Shown: positions 25,041-33,859, counted from the stretch's first letter. The stretch is DNA of 41,987 nt from Pseudomonas graminis (GCF_900111735.1 NZ_FOHW01000044.1:1-41987); one strand, 5' to 3'. The notes: generated by a model not told the origin, from the letters alone. Translations and numbers: made by a program.

Positions 25041-26186
25041 TCAAACCTGAGCGATCCACTTGCGATGTGTATGGACCGACATCAAAACACCAAACGCTGA
25101 CAGCAGCGTCACCAGCGAAGTTCCGCCGTAGCTAATGAAGGGCAACGGCACGCCTACAACCGGCAGCAGACCGCTGACCATACCGATATTGACGAAAACG
25201 TAAACAAAAAAGGTCATGGTCAGGCTGCCCGCGAGCAGCTTGCCGTAGAGGGTCTGCGCCTGAGCGGTGATCACCAGCCCGCGGCCGATCAGCAACAGGT
25301 AGATCAGCAGCAGGGCGCAAATCCCCACCAGACCGAATTCTTCGCCCAGTACCGCAATGATGAAGTCGGTGTGGCTTTCAGGGAGGAAGTCCAGGTGCGA
25401 CTGGGTGCCCATCAGCCAGCCTTTGCCGAACACGCCGCCCGAACCGATCGCCGCCTTGGACTGAATGATGTTCCAGCCGGTGCCGAGGGGATCGCTCTCC
25501 GGGTCGAGGAACGTCAGGATCCGCTGCTTCTGGTAGTCGTGCATGAAGAAGAACCACATGCCGACCGCCACCGGGACCGCTGCCGCCACCACGCTGATGA
25601 TCCAGCGCCAGCGCAGGCCGGCCATGAACAGCACGAAGGTGCCGGAGGCCAGAATCAGCAGCGAGGTGCCGAGGTCGGGCTGACGCACGATCAGAATGAA
25701 CGGCAGGCCGATCAGGCCGAGACTCACCGCAACGTGCTTGAGGTGCGGCGGCAGCGTGCGCTTGGACAGGTACCAGGCGATGGTCGCCGGCATGATGATC
25801 TTCATGAACTCAGAGGGCTGAAAACGGATGACCCCGGGAATGTTGATCCAGCGCGTCGCACCCATGGCGTTGTGGCCCATGACGTCCACCGCCACCAGCA
25901 GCAGAACGCCGATCACGTAGGCGGCGGGCACCCAGCGGGCCATGAATCGGGGCTCGAGTTGCGCGATGACGAACATCGACACCAGGCCGATGCCGAAGGA
26001 GGTCGCTTGCTTGATCAGCAGGTCCCAGCTCTTGCCGCTGGCCGAATACAGCACGAACAGGCTGCCCGCCGCCAACGTCAGCAGCAGGATCAGCAGCGGG
26101 CCATCGACGTGGATCTTCTGCAGAAACGTGGCGCGACGGCGCATCACATCTTCGCTGGACAGGATGCGGTCGAAATTACTCTTCAC
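25041..26186 (-). CDS. rodA: Rod-shape peptidoglycan glycosyltransferase RodA
   Basis: RodA is the SEDS-family glycosyltransferase of the elongasome, pairing with PBP2. The 381-residue polytopic protein has about ten membrane helices and SEDS landmarks: ATRWINIPGVIRFQPSEFMK, the large periplasmic loop with SKAAIGSGGVFGKGW, FLPESHTDFIIAVLGEEFG and the C-terminal LPFISYGGTSLV. A GTG start at 26186 (MKSNFDRILSSEDVMRRRAT) with GGAG about 10 bases upstream is preferred over further upstream codons; ATG 26144 is a shorter alternative. It overlaps the mrdA 3' end by 11 bases. Confidence 0.94.
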   Translation of the reverse strand: MKSNFDRILSSEDVMRRRATFLQKIHVDGPLLILLLTLAAGSLFVLYSASGKSWDLLIKQATSFGIGLVSMFVIAQLEPRFMARWVPAAYVIGVLLLVAVDVMGHNAMGATRWINIPGVIRFQPSEFMKIIMPATIAWYLSKRTLPPHLKHVAVSLGLIGLPFILIVRQPDLGTSLLILASGTFVLFMAGLRWRWIISVVAAAVPVAVGMWFFFMHDYQKQRILTFLDPESDPLGTGWNIIQSKAAIGSGGVFGKGWLMGTQSHLDFLPESHTDFIIAVLGEEFGLVGICALLLIYLLLIGRGLVITAQAQTLYGKLLAGSLTMTFFVYVFVNIGMVSGLLPVVGVPLPFISYGGTSLVTLLSAFGVLMSVHTHRKWIAQV

Positions 26187-28074
26187 GGGCCGCGTTCTCC
26201 GGAGGCTGTGCATTGCTGGCGTATTCGGGTTTCAGATGGCCCTGGGGATCAAGCAACCAGGCGTCCATCACCTGCCGCACCACCGGCGCGGCAACGCCCG
26301 ACCCCGACTCACCGTTTTCGATCATCACCGCGACGACGATCTTCGGGCTGTCGGCCGGCGCGAAGCCGACGAACAAGGCGTGGTCGCGGTGACGCTCCTG
26401 GACTTTCGAGCGGTCGTATTTCTCGCCCTGCCGAATGGCCACGACCTGGGCCGTGCCACTCTTGCCGGCGATGCGGTACTGCGCACCGATCGCGGCTTTG
26501 CGCGCGGTGCCGCGAGCGCCGTGCATCACTTGCTGCATGCCGTGGTTGACCTTGGCCCAGTCCGACGGGTCACGAAGGACGATGTCCGGCATCGGGTTGT
26601 TGTCCACCGGCTTCTGCCCTTCGACGGTCCTGGCCAGGTGCGGACGGTTCCATTTGCCTTTGTTCGCCACCAGCGCGGTAGCCTGGGCCAACTGCAGCGG
26701 AGTGGCCTGCATGTAGCCCTGGCCGATCCCGAGAATGAGTGTTTCGCCCGGGAACCACGCCTGCCGCCGGGTGACGCGCTTCCAGTCACGGGACGGCATC
26801 AGGCCGGGGGATTCTTCAAACATGTCCAGCGAGACTTTCTGGCCGATGCCGAACTTGTTCAGGTACGCCGACAGCCGATCGATCCCGACCTTGTGGGCCA
26901 GATCGTAAAAGTAGGTGTCGTTGGAGCGCATGATCGCCGTGTCCAGATCCACCCAGCCGTCGCCGGTGCGGTTCCAGTTGCGGTATTTGTGGTCGTAGTT
27001 CGGCAGCATGTAGTAGCCGGGGTCGAATACCCGCGTGCTGGCCGTGATCACGCCGGTATCGAGACCGGCAATCGCCACCGCTGGCTTGATGGTCGAACCC
27101 GGTGGGTACAGGCCCCGCAGAATGCGGTTGAACAGCGGGCGGTCGACCGAATCGCGCAATTCGGAGTACGCCTTGAAGCTGATGCCGGTGACGAACAGGT
27201 TGGGGTCGAAGCTCGGCTGGCTAACCATCGCCAGCACTTCTCCCGTGCTTGGGTCCAGCGCCACCACCGCACCGCGACGCCCTGCCAGCGCGGCTTCGGC
27301 GGCTTCCTGCAACTGGATGTCGAGGCTCAGGACGATGTCCTTGCCGGGCACAGGATCGGTTCTTTTCAGCACGCGCAAGACGCGGCCCCGGGCATTGGTT
27401 TCGACTTCTTCGTAACCGACCTGACCGTGCAGCTCGGGCTCATAGAAGCGCTCGATGCCGGTTTTGCCCATGTGATGGGTGCCGCTGTAATTCACCGGAT
27501 CGAGGCTTTTCAGCTCTTTCTCGTTGATCCGGCCCATGTAACCCACCGAATGAGCGAAATGCTCGCCCTGCGGATAGTGGCGAACCAGTTGCGCGACCAC
27601 TTCAACGCCCGGCAAACGGAACTGATTGACGGCGATGCGGGCAATTTGCTCTTCGGTCAGCTCAAACAGAATGGGCACCGGCTCGAACGGCCGCCGCCCC
27701 TGTTTCATGCGTTTTTCGAAGATGATCCGGTCATCCGGCGTCAGTTCAAGCACCTGAACGATGGTGTCCAGCACTTGCGTCCAGTCACCGGAACGTTCAC
27801 GGGTCATGCTCAGGCTGAAGCTGGGCCGGTTGTCGGCAATTACCACGCCGTTACGGTCGTAGATCAGCCCGCGACTCGGCGGGATCGGCTGCACGTGAAC
27901 GCGATTGTTCTCGGACAGCGTCGAGTGGTACTCGTACTGGATGACCTGCAGGAAATATAGCCGCGCGATCAGCACGCAGATCAGCACGACAACCGCGACT
28001 GCACCGACCACGACTCGGCTGCGCACCAGGCGTGCGTCCTTTTCGTGGTCTTTCAGGCGAATCGGCTGAGACAT
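26176..28074 (-). CDS. mrdA: Penicillin-binding protein 2 (peptidoglycan transpeptidase)
   Basis: PBP2 crosslinks glycan strands made by RodA in the elongasome. The 632-residue class-B PBP has one N-terminal membrane helix (about 20-42, VVVGAVAVVVLICVLIARLY), a pedestal domain, and a transpeptidase domain with the nucleophile motif STIK in YPPGSTIKPAVAIAG, the SND motif in IMRSNDTYFYDLAHKVG and KSG in AGKSGTAQVVAIRQG. The C-terminal tail after the domain is short and charged. The rlmH stop lies 31 bases upstream, so the gene is in the rsfS-rlmH-mrdA-rodA transcript. Confidence 0.97.
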   Translation of the reverse strand: MSQPIRLKDHEKDARLVRSRVVVGAVAVVVLICVLIARLYFLQVIQYEYHSTLSENNRVHVQPIPPSRGLIYDRNGVVIADNRPSFSLSMTRERSGDWTQVLDTIVQVLELTPDDRIIFEKRMKQGRRPFEPVPILFELTEEQIARIAVNQFRLPGVEVVAQLVRHYPQGEHFAHSVGYMGRINEKELKSLDPVNYSGTHHMGKTGIERFYEPELHGQVGYEEVETNARGRVLRVLKRTDPVPGKDIVLSLDIQLQEAAEAALAGRRGAVVALDPSTGEVLAMVSQPSFDPNLFVTGISFKAYSELRDSVDRPLFNRILRGLYPPGSTIKPAVAIAGLDTGVITASTRVFDPGYYMLPNYDHKYRNWNRTGDGWVDLDTAIMRSNDTYFYDLAHKVGIDRLSAYLNKFGIGQKVSLDMFEESPGLMPSRDWKRVTRRQAWFPGETLILGIGQGYMQATPLQLAQATALVANKGKWNRPHLARTVEGQKPVDNNPMPDIVLRDPSDWAKVNHGMQQVMHGARGTARKAAIGAQYRIAGKSGTAQVVAIRQGEKYDRSKVQERHRDHALFVGFAPADSPKIVVAVMIENGESGSGVAAPVVRQVMDAWLLDPQGHLKPEYASNAQPPENAAREE

Positions 28075-28105
28075 TTAGGGCAGGTTCACAGTGAAGGCAG
28101 CAGCG

Positions 28106-28573
28106 CTACTTGTGATAAGGGTGACCGGACAGCACGGTCCAGGCACGATAAATCTGCTCACCGATGAGAATGCGCACCAGCGGGTGCGGCAACGTCAGCG
28201 GCGACAACGACCAACGCTGCTCGGCCCGGGCACAGACTTCCGGCGCCAGCCCTTCCGGGCCGCCGACCATCAGGTTGACCGTGCGCGAATCCAGACGCCA
28301 GCGATCAAGCTCGCCCGCCAGTTGCTCGGTGCTCCATGGCTTGCCATGCACTTCAAGCGTGACGATCCGCTCACCCGGCTGCACCTTCGCCAGCATGGCC
28401 TCGCCTTCCTGACGGATGAGGCGTGCCACGTCGGCGTTCTTGCCACGGGTGTTGAGCGGAATTTCCACCAGTTCCAGCGCCAGTTCGGGTGGCAGACGCT
28501 TGGCGTACTCATGCCAACCCTCTTCCACCCACTTGGGCATGCGGGAACCGACAGCGATCAGACGCAGACGCAC
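28106..28573 (-). CDS. rlmH: 23S rRNA (pseudouridine-1915-N3) methyltransferase RlmH
   Basis: RlmH is a SPOUT-class enzyme that methylates pseudouridine 1915 in helix 69 of the assembled 70S ribosome. The 155-residue protein shows MRLRLIAVGSRMPKWVEEG at the start, the SAM-binding knot VNLMVGGPEGLAPEV and the C-terminal LTLPHPLVRILIGEQIYRAW with the catalytic tail. The start codon is GTG at 28573, with an AAGG ribosome binding site overlapping the upstream rsfS stop codon (9 bases apart), a coupled arrangement. Confidence 0.97.
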   Translation of the reverse strand: MRLRLIAVGSRMPKWVEEGWHEYAKRLPPELALELVEIPLNTRGKNADVARLIRQEGEAMLAKVQPGERIVTLEVHGKPWSTEQLAGELDRWRLDSRTVNLMVGGPEGLAPEVCARAEQRWSLSPLTLPHPLVRILIGEQIYRAWTVLSGHPYHK

Positions 28574-28582
28574 AACGAAGCC

Positions 28583-29002
28583 TTAGGCCTGGTCTTTGTT
28601 CAGCTTGTCGAAATGCTCGTGAGCGTTTTCCGGGCTGTGGTGTGCAGCGCTGGCCGAACGGCTCTGCTCGGCACCGGCCCACAGACGCTCAAGGTCGTAA
28701 AACTGGCGAGCGGAGGCAGTCATCATGTGGACAATGGCGATGTCCAGGTCCAGCAGCACCCAGTCGCTGTCGCCCTTGCCTTCTTCACCCAGCGGCTTGA
28801 GGCCCTGCTTTTTGACTTCTTCGCGGACCTTGTCGAGCATCGCGTTGATCTGGCGGTTGGAGGTACCGGTCGCGATGACCATGTAGTCCGTGATGCTCTG
28901 CTTGTCACGGACGTCCAGCACCTGGATATCCTGGGCCTTGACGTCTTCCAGGGCAGCCCTGATCACTTCGATGATTGGATTTACAGCGCGTTTGTCAGTC
29001 AT
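28583..29002 (-). CDS. rsfS: Ribosomal silencing factor RsfS
   Basis: RsfS binds uL14 on the large subunit and blocks joining of the 30S subunit when nutrients are limited. The 139-residue protein has the DUF143/Oligomerisation domain features IDVLD-like KAQDIQVLDVRDKQSITDYM, ATGTSNRQINAMLDKV and the DSDWVLLDLDIAIVHMMT segment. A short C-terminal extension (SASAAHHSPENAHEHFDKL) is lineage-specific. ATG 29002 with GAAAGAG upstream is preferred; an in-frame TTG at 29017 is possible. It lies between nadD and rlmH. Confidence 0.95.
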   Translation of the reverse strand: MTDKRAVNPIIEVIRAALEDVKAQDIQVLDVRDKQSITDYMVIATGTSNRQINAMLDKVREEVKKQGLKPLGEEGKGDSDWVLLDLDIAIVHMMTASARQFYDLERLWAGAEQSRSASAAHHSPENAHEHFDKLNKDQA

Positions 29003-29068
29003 AAAAAACTCTTTCAACTCGTATGTTTGGGCGTTTCTTCGCGCACTTGGCTGCGTAGCAACACACCT

Positions 29069-29770
29069 TCAGTTCGACGCACGGTAAAGCCCGTGCGTAT
29101 CGATATAGGCCAGTACCGCGTCTGGCACCAGAAAACGTACCGACTTACCGCTGGCCAGCAGTTGACGGATCTGGGTGGCAGACACCGAAAGCGGCGTCTG
29201 CCAGACGAACGTAATCTTTCCGCCGGGCCCCTTGAGGGCCTTTGGATCACTGACGGCACGTCCCGCGAGCAGATTTCGCATCGCATCCGGGGACTCGCTG
29301 TCGGCGTCCGGGCGTTGCAGCACCACGATATGGCAGTGCTCCAGCAACTCTTCCCACCGATGCCAGGAAGGCAGCCCGCAAAAGGCGTCCCAACCCAGCA
29401 ATAAAAATAGCTGATCATCGGCGGCCAGTTCAGCGCGCATCGATTCCAACGTGTCGATCGTGTACGACGGCTTGTCGCGCAGCAACTCACGATCATCCAC
29501 CGTCAGCGGCGGCACCCTGGCGACTGCGCACTGGACCATCGCCAGACGGTCCTGCGCCGAGACACTTGGCGTGTCGCGATGAGGCGGTCGGGCGCTGGGC
29601 GTCAAACGCAGCTCATCAAGTTTCAGCAGCTCGGCTACCTCCAGTGCGCCACGCAAGTGGCCAATGTGCACCGGGTCGAACGTGCCGCCGAGTATGCCGA
29701 TGCGCTGGGGCACCCGTGCAGTGTTCAGCGGAACAACAATCGGATCGGCCACTGCCTGGGCGCCGCTCAC
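29069..29770 (-). CDS. nadD: Nicotinate-nucleotide adenylyltransferase NadD
   Basis: NadD adenylates nicotinate mononucleotide in NAD synthesis. The nucleotidyltransferase motifs are RIGILGGTFDPVHIGHLRGA and the C-terminal LSVSATQIRQLLASG. The start is uncertain. The conserved core begins only at RIGILGG, and candidate starts are GTG 29770 (233 residues, with AGG a few bases upstream), GTG 29752 and ATG 29830, the last overlapping proA by 35 bases with no ribosome binding site. GTG 29770 is given here. It follows proA by 25 bases and precedes rsfS. Confidence 0.9.
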   Translation of the reverse strand: MSGAQAVADPIVVPLNTARVPQRIGILGGTFDPVHIGHLRGALEVAELLKLDELRLTPSARPPHRDTPSVSAQDRLAMVQCAVARVPPLTVDDRELLRDKPSYTIDTLESMRAELAADDQLFLLLGWDAFCGLPSWHRWEELLEHCHIVVLQRPDADSESPDAMRNLLAGRAVSDPKALKGPGGKITFVWQTPLSVSATQIRQLLASGKSVRFLVPDAVLAYIDTHGLYRASN

Positions 29771-29795
29771 TGAAGCCTGACCGACGTCGGCCAAG

Positions 29796-31070
29796 TCAGA
29801 CCGGCCCCTGCCCGCGCAATTGTGTGCCATCGCCGACGACGATGTATTTCTCGCAGGTCAGGCCCTCGAGCCCCACGGGACCACGCGCGTGAATCTTGTC
29901 GGTCGAAATGCCGATTTCCGCACCCAGGCCGTATTCGAACCCATCGGCAAAACAGGTGGGCGCGTTGACCATCACCGAGCTCGAGTCGACTTCAGCCATG
30001 AAGCGGCGAGTCTGGGCTTGGGAGTCGGAGATGATGGCATCGCTGTGATGCGAGCCGTAGTAATTGATGTGCTCAATAGCCTGGTCCAGACCGGTGACGA
30101 TGCGGATCGACAGGATCGGCGCAAGGTACTCGGTGTGCCAGTCTTCTTCGGTCGCGGGCAAGACATCGATCAGGTCGCGGGTGCGCTCACAGCCGCGCAG
30201 TTCGACGCCTTTTTCGCGGAACCGGGCGGCCATTGGCGGCAGGAAGTCTGCGGCGATGGTTTGATCGACCAACAGGGTTTCCATCGCGCCGCAGATGCCA
30301 TACCGGTAGGTCTTGGCGTTGAAGCTGATGTGCTGAGCCGCGACCAGGTCGGCATGGGCGCTGACATAGACGTGGCAGATGCCGTCCAGGTGTTTGATGA
30401 CCGGGACTTTGGCGTCGCGGCTGACGCGCTCGATCAAACCTTTGCCTCCACGCGGGACGATGACGTCCACGTACTCCGGCATGGTGATCAGCGCGCCAAC
30501 GGCGGCACGGTCGGTGGTTTCGACGACTTGTACGACGGCGGCCGGCAAACCTGCGTCATCGAGGCCGCGCTGGATGCAGGCGGCGATGGCGCGGTTGGAG
30601 TGTATGGCTTCGGAGCCACCACGCAGGATGGTGGCGTTACCGGACTTGAGGCAGAGGCTGGCGGCGTCGATGGTTACGTTGGGGCGCGATTCGTAGATGA
30701 TGCCGACGACGCCCAGTGGCACGCGCATTTTGCCGACTTGTATGCCGGAGGGCTGGAAGTTCATGTCGCGCAGGGTGCCGATGGGGTCTGGCAGGCTGGC
30801 GACCTGGCGCAGGCCGGCGATCATGCTGTCGATGCGGGCCGGGGTCAGGGAGAGGCGTTCGAGCAGAGCGGGTTCGAGTCCATTGGCGCGGCCGGCAGCG
30901 AGGTCTTGTTCGTTGGCGGCGGTCAGTTCGGCACGGGAAGCGTCCAGCGCGGCAGCGGTGGCTGCGAGGGCGCGGTTCTTCTGTGCGGTGCTGGCACGAC
31001 CGATCACGCGGGAGGCTTCGCGGGCGGCGCGACCCAGGCGGGTCATGTAGTCAAGAACGGACTCAGTCAT
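29796..31070 (-). CDS. proA: Gamma-glutamyl phosphate reductase ProA
   Basis: ProA reduces gamma-glutamyl phosphate to glutamate-5-semialdehyde in proline synthesis. The 424-residue aldehyde-dehydrogenase-fold protein begins MTESVLDYMTRLGRAARE and carries LGVVGIIYESRPNVTIDAA, the nucleotide-binding GNATILRGGSEAIHSN and the catalytic cysteine in YGICGAMETLLVDQ. The ATG 31070 is preferred over an ATG 21 bases upstream because MTES matches the family N-terminus. It is the first gene of the long minus-strand cluster and is divergent from mpg. Confidence 0.97.
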   Translation of the reverse strand: MTESVLDYMTRLGRAAREASRVIGRASTAQKNRALAATAAALDASRAELTAANEQDLAAGRANGLEPALLERLSLTPARIDSMIAGLRQVASLPDPIGTLRDMNFQPSGIQVGKMRVPLGVVGIIYESRPNVTIDAASLCLKSGNATILRGGSEAIHSNRAIAACIQRGLDDAGLPAAVVQVVETTDRAAVGALITMPEYVDVIVPRGGKGLIERVSRDAKVPVIKHLDGICHVYVSAHADLVAAQHISFNAKTYRYGICGAMETLLVDQTIAADFLPPMAARFREKGVELRGCERTRDLIDVLPATEEDWHTEYLAPILSIRIVTGLDQAIEHINYYGSHHSDAIISDSQAQTRRFMAEVDSSSVMVNAPTCFADGFEYGLGAEIGISTDKIHARGPVGLEGLTCEKYIVVGDGTQLRGQGPV

Positions 31071-31194
31071 TGGTCTCGGGGGTCTTGGCAAATGGGAAAG
31101 CGGCGGATTATAGCTGTCGGGCGTGCTGAACGACAGCGGCGACAGGCGGATGGTCGGAATAAGGCCGTTTTGTTGTTCTCAAGGCGGAACGGCG

Positions 31195-31500
31195 GTAGTG
31201 CAACCGAGGGTATATCCGTTATCTCCCGCGTCACGAATTATGGTTCCGCCCTTACGGCGGGTCACTTTTGGCAAGAGCGCCCCAAAAGTAACCAAAAACG
31301 CTTTGCTCCTGGTTTGGCCCCTCGTGCCTCGGGGTTCCTTCACTCCGGTCTCGCTCCGTGGGCCCGCGCCGAACGGACATCCATGTCCTGACGGCGCTCT
31401 CGCGGCATCCATGCCGCTCGGCCCACTCCGCGACACCTGCGTTCAGCCTGCACCCAAGTCGCGTTTGGCGGTGTGTGGACGCTTTGTGTACGGAGATCAA
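31195..31500. repeat. Long dispersed intergenic repeat element (probable)
   Basis: The 705-base gap between proA and mpg contains no gene I can support. The stretch from about 31236 (GGTTCCGCCCTTACGGCGGG TCACTTTTGG, then CCCCAAAAGTAACCAAAAAC) to about 31500 is what I recognise from memory as a multicopy intergenic element of Pseudomonas genomes. It often yields spurious short predicted proteins in both strands. It includes small inverted stretches (CCGCCCTTACGGCGG; CATCCATGCCG). Repeat status across the genome cannot be tested here. Confidence 0.5.
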
Positions 31501-31529
31501 GATCAAAAGCGCGTTTAGGCAGATCAAGA

Positions 31530-31600
31530 GCTTCCCGGCTAAAGCCGGTCCCACTATGGGAACACGGTGCTTTAGTGGGACCGGCTTTAGCCGGGAAGGC
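31530..31600. repeat. REPIN, outward orientation, between proA and mpg
   Basis: GCTTCCCGGCTAAAGCCGGT CCCACT at about 31530-31555 is followed by its inverse AGTGGGACCGGCTTTAGCCG GGAAGG at about 31574-31600. The spacer is only about 18 bases and the arms are in the opposite order to the REPINs flanking the RAYT gene. Confidence 0.85.
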
Positions 31601-31643
31601 GCACGTGTGGGCAATGAGATTGTTGATCTGCTCCCCGTTGGTA

Positions 31644-31690
31644 GGGGACTGATTTATTTACAACGCTTCACCGTAAATTAATCTGTCCCC
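31644..31690. repeat. 18-bp AT-rich imperfect palindrome
   Basis: GGGGACTGATTTATTTAC (31644-31661) and GTAAATTAATCTGTCCCC (31673-31690) are inverted copies matching at 16 of 18 positions around an 11-base loop. The sequence is much more AT-rich than its surroundings and belongs to no REP family seen elsewhere in the window. It lies 85 bases upstream of mpg. Confidence 0.75.
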
Positions 31691-31775
31691 GGCTTCGCGC
31701 CCACCCTCACCCATTCAGCTCCAATTAAGGCCGATGTTGATATGATCGCGGTCCATTCTCTGACTGCCTTTGTTT

Positions 31776-32459
31776 ATGCCCGCCCAATCACCTCGCGCCC
31801 TGCCGGACAGTTTTTTTCATCGCGACGCTCAGACGCTTGCCCGGGAGTTGCTCGGCAAGGTCATTCGTCACAAGGTCGACGGGTTGTGGTTGTCGGCGCG
31901 GATTATTGAGACGGAGGCGTATTACGTCGCCGAGAAAGGCAGTCATGCGTCCCTCGGCTACACGGAAAAACGGAAGGCTTTGTTTCTGGAAGGCGGGCAC
32001 ATTTATATGTATTACGCCCGTGGCGGTGACTCGTTGAACTTCAGTGCGGAGGGTCCGGGCAATGCCGTGTTGATCAAATCGGCTTACCCCTGGGTCGACG
32101 GCGTGTCCGATGAGAACGCCCTCGCCCGCATGCTGCTCAACAATCCCGGTGCCAGCGGAAACGTACGCACGCCAGAACGGCTGTGTGCCGGGCAGACGTT
32201 GCTGTGCAAGGCGCTGGGCCTGAAAGTGCCGATGTGGGACGCCAGGCGTTTCGATGAAGAGCAACTCTTCGTCGAGGACGTGGGTCAGCGCCCGCCGCGA
32301 ATTATTCAAACGACGCGCCTGGGTATCCCCACCGGTCGCGACGAGCACCTGATGTACCGGTTTGTTGATGCCAGCTATGCCCGCTTCTGCACACGGAACC
32401 CTCTCAGACGCGGGCAAGTCGAAGGCCGCGACTATATTTTCATCGAGCAAGGAAACTGA
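31776..32459 (+). CDS. DNA-3-methyladenine glycosylase (Mpg/AAG family)
   Basis: The 227-residue protein belongs to the AAG (3-methyladenine DNA glycosylase II-type, eukaryote-like) family that flips out and excises alkylated purines. Visible signatures are the catalytic-glutamate segment SARIIETEAYYVAEKGSHAS, IYMYYARGGDSLNFSAEGPG and LCAGQTLLCKALGL. No signal peptide is present. ATG 31776 (MPAQSPRALPDSFFHRDAQT) is preferred over an upstream TTG. The stop is 4 bases before the DedA/PAP2 gene start, suggesting co-transcription, though the functions are unrelated. Confidence 0.93.
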   Translation: MPAQSPRALPDSFFHRDAQTLARELLGKVIRHKVDGLWLSARIIETEAYYVAEKGSHASLGYTEKRKALFLEGGHIYMYYARGGDSLNFSAEGPGNAVLIKSAYPWVDGVSDENALARMLLNNPGASGNVRTPERLCAGQTLLCKALGLKVPMWDARRFDEEQLFVEDVGQRPPRIIQTTRLGIPTGRDEHLMYRFVDASYARFCTRNPLRRGQVEGRDYIFIEQGN

Positions 32460-32463
32460 ACCC

Positions 32464-33780
32464 ATGGGCGCGTGGCTCGACAGCATCACTTCCTGGCTAA
32501 GCGCCAACCCTTCCTGGCTCGGCGCGGCGATTTTTATCGTCGCGTTCATCGAGTGCCTGGCCATCGCCGGCATTGTCGTACCCGGCACGGTTGTGCTGTT
32601 CGCGATCGCTGCACTGGCCGGCAGCGGCGTGCTGCCGTTGAGCGAAGCGCTGTTGCTGGGCTTTCTGGGCGGCATCCTGGGCGACCTGGTGTCGTACTTC
32701 CTCGGCCGGCGCTTCCATCAGAGGATTCGTCAATTGCCCGGCCTGCGCAATCACCCGGAGTGGATCGGCGGCGCCGAGACCTACTTTCAGCGCTACGGCA
32801 TCGCCAGCCTGTTGGTCGGGCGCTTCATCGGTCCGCTGCGACCGATGCTGCCGATGGTGGCCGGGATGTGCGACATGCCGTTCGTGCGCTTTGCCGGTGT
32901 CAGCCTGATCGCAGCCGCCGGCTGGTCGGTGGCCTACATTCTGCCGGGCTGGGCGACCGGTGCTGCCATCCGCCTGCCCCTGCCGGAAAATTTCTGGCCC
33001 CAGGCCGCCGTGGTAGGCGGCGGGCTGGCGATTCTGCTGGGCATCAGCATCCAGAGCAGCCTTAGGCAGAAACCCTACGCGACCAAGGTTATCGCCCTGA
33101 CGTGTTTCATCCTGCTGGGCAGTGTGTTTTTGGGCTGGCCGTACCTGGCCGATTTCGATCAGGGCATCATGACCGTAGTGCAGGCCAGCCGAAGCGCTGC
33201 GGCCGAGAACTTCGTAGTGATGATCACGGGCCTGGGGGATTTCCGCACGCAGTTCTGCGCCGCGGCCCTGCTGGCCGTTCTGCTGATCGTCACGCGAAAA
33301 TGGCGCCATGCGATCTTCGTGATCGGCACCACCCTTGGCGCGGCGCTGATCAATCAGAGCATGAAATACACCTTCGCACGGGCACGCCCTGAGGTACTGA
33401 CGGAGGCCCTCGGGACTTACAGCATGCCGAGCGGGCATGCCTCGGCCTCGTTTGCGCTGTTCATGTCGCTGGCGGTGCTTGCCGGGCGCGGTCAGCCGGT
33501 GCGGCTGCGTCTGACCTGGCTGCTGCTGGGCGGGATTCCGGCGCTGGCGATCGCCATGTCACGGGTGTACCTGGGCGTGCATTGGCCGACGGATGTCACT
33601 GCCGGGATGCTGCTGGCGTTTTTCACCTGTGCCGCGAGCCTGGCGTTCGTGCAGAACAAAAAGCCGCTGGAGGCGCTGCCGATCAAGGTGTGGTGGCTGG
33701 TGCTGCCGGCGATGGTGGCGCTGTTTGGCGGGTTCGGGCTGCACTCGTTCCCGCACGGTTTGATCCGCTATCAGTACTAA
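32464..33780 (+). CDS. DedA-PAP2 fusion membrane protein (lipid phosphatase/undecaprenyl-P related)
   Basis: The 438-residue polytopic protein joins two families. Residues about 20-200 are a DedA/SNARE-associated domain with FIECLAIAGIVVPGTVVLF and the GRFIGPLRPMLPMVAGM motif; DedA proteins take part in undecaprenyl-phosphate or lipid flipping. Residues about 240-400 are a PAP2 phosphatase with the three motifs KYTFARARP, PSGHASAS and SRVYLGVHWPTD. The active site is expected to face the periplasm. The combination suggests handling of a lipid phosphate carrier on both sides of the membrane (inference). The same fusion is common in Pseudomonas. Confidence 0.93.
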   Translation: MGAWLDSITSWLSANPSWLGAAIFIVAFIECLAIAGIVVPGTVVLFAIAALAGSGVLPLSEALLLGFLGGILGDLVSYFLGRRFHQRIRQLPGLRNHPEWIGGAETYFQRYGIASLLVGRFIGPLRPMLPMVAGMCDMPFVRFAGVSLIAAAGWSVAYILPGWATGAAIRLPLPENFWPQAAVVGGGLAILLGISIQSSLRQKPYATKVIALTCFILLGSVFLGWPYLADFDQGIMTVVQASRSAAAENFVVMITGLGDFRTQFCAAALLAVLLIVTRKWRHAIFVIGTTLGAALINQSMKYTFARARPEVLTEALGTYSMPSGHASASFALFMSLAVLAGRGQPVRLRLTWLLLGGIPALAIAMSRVYLGVHWPTDVTAGMLLAFFTCAASLAFVQNKKPLEALPIKVWWLVLPAMVALFGGFGLHSFPHGLIRYQY

Positions 33781-33859
33781 AGTGTCAGGCGTTGAAGCGC
33801 GGCCTGCAGGACAACCGTTAGCACGTCGCTGGACTGAGACAGCGACGTGGGCCGCTCCG

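Noticed and set aside
25942..27960. 672-codon plus-strand open frame opposite rodA and mrdA
   Set aside because: Antisense to two genes with all catalytic motifs; the translation is low-complexity and unlike any family.
29820..31391. 523-codon plus-strand open frame opposite proA
   Set aside because: Shadow of proA; Gly/Asp-rich composition without domains.
31179..31614. Short minus-strand proteins in the proA-mpg gap
   Set aside because: They lie in a probable dispersed non-coding repeat and a REPIN, overlap each other in different frames, and lack ribosome binding sites.
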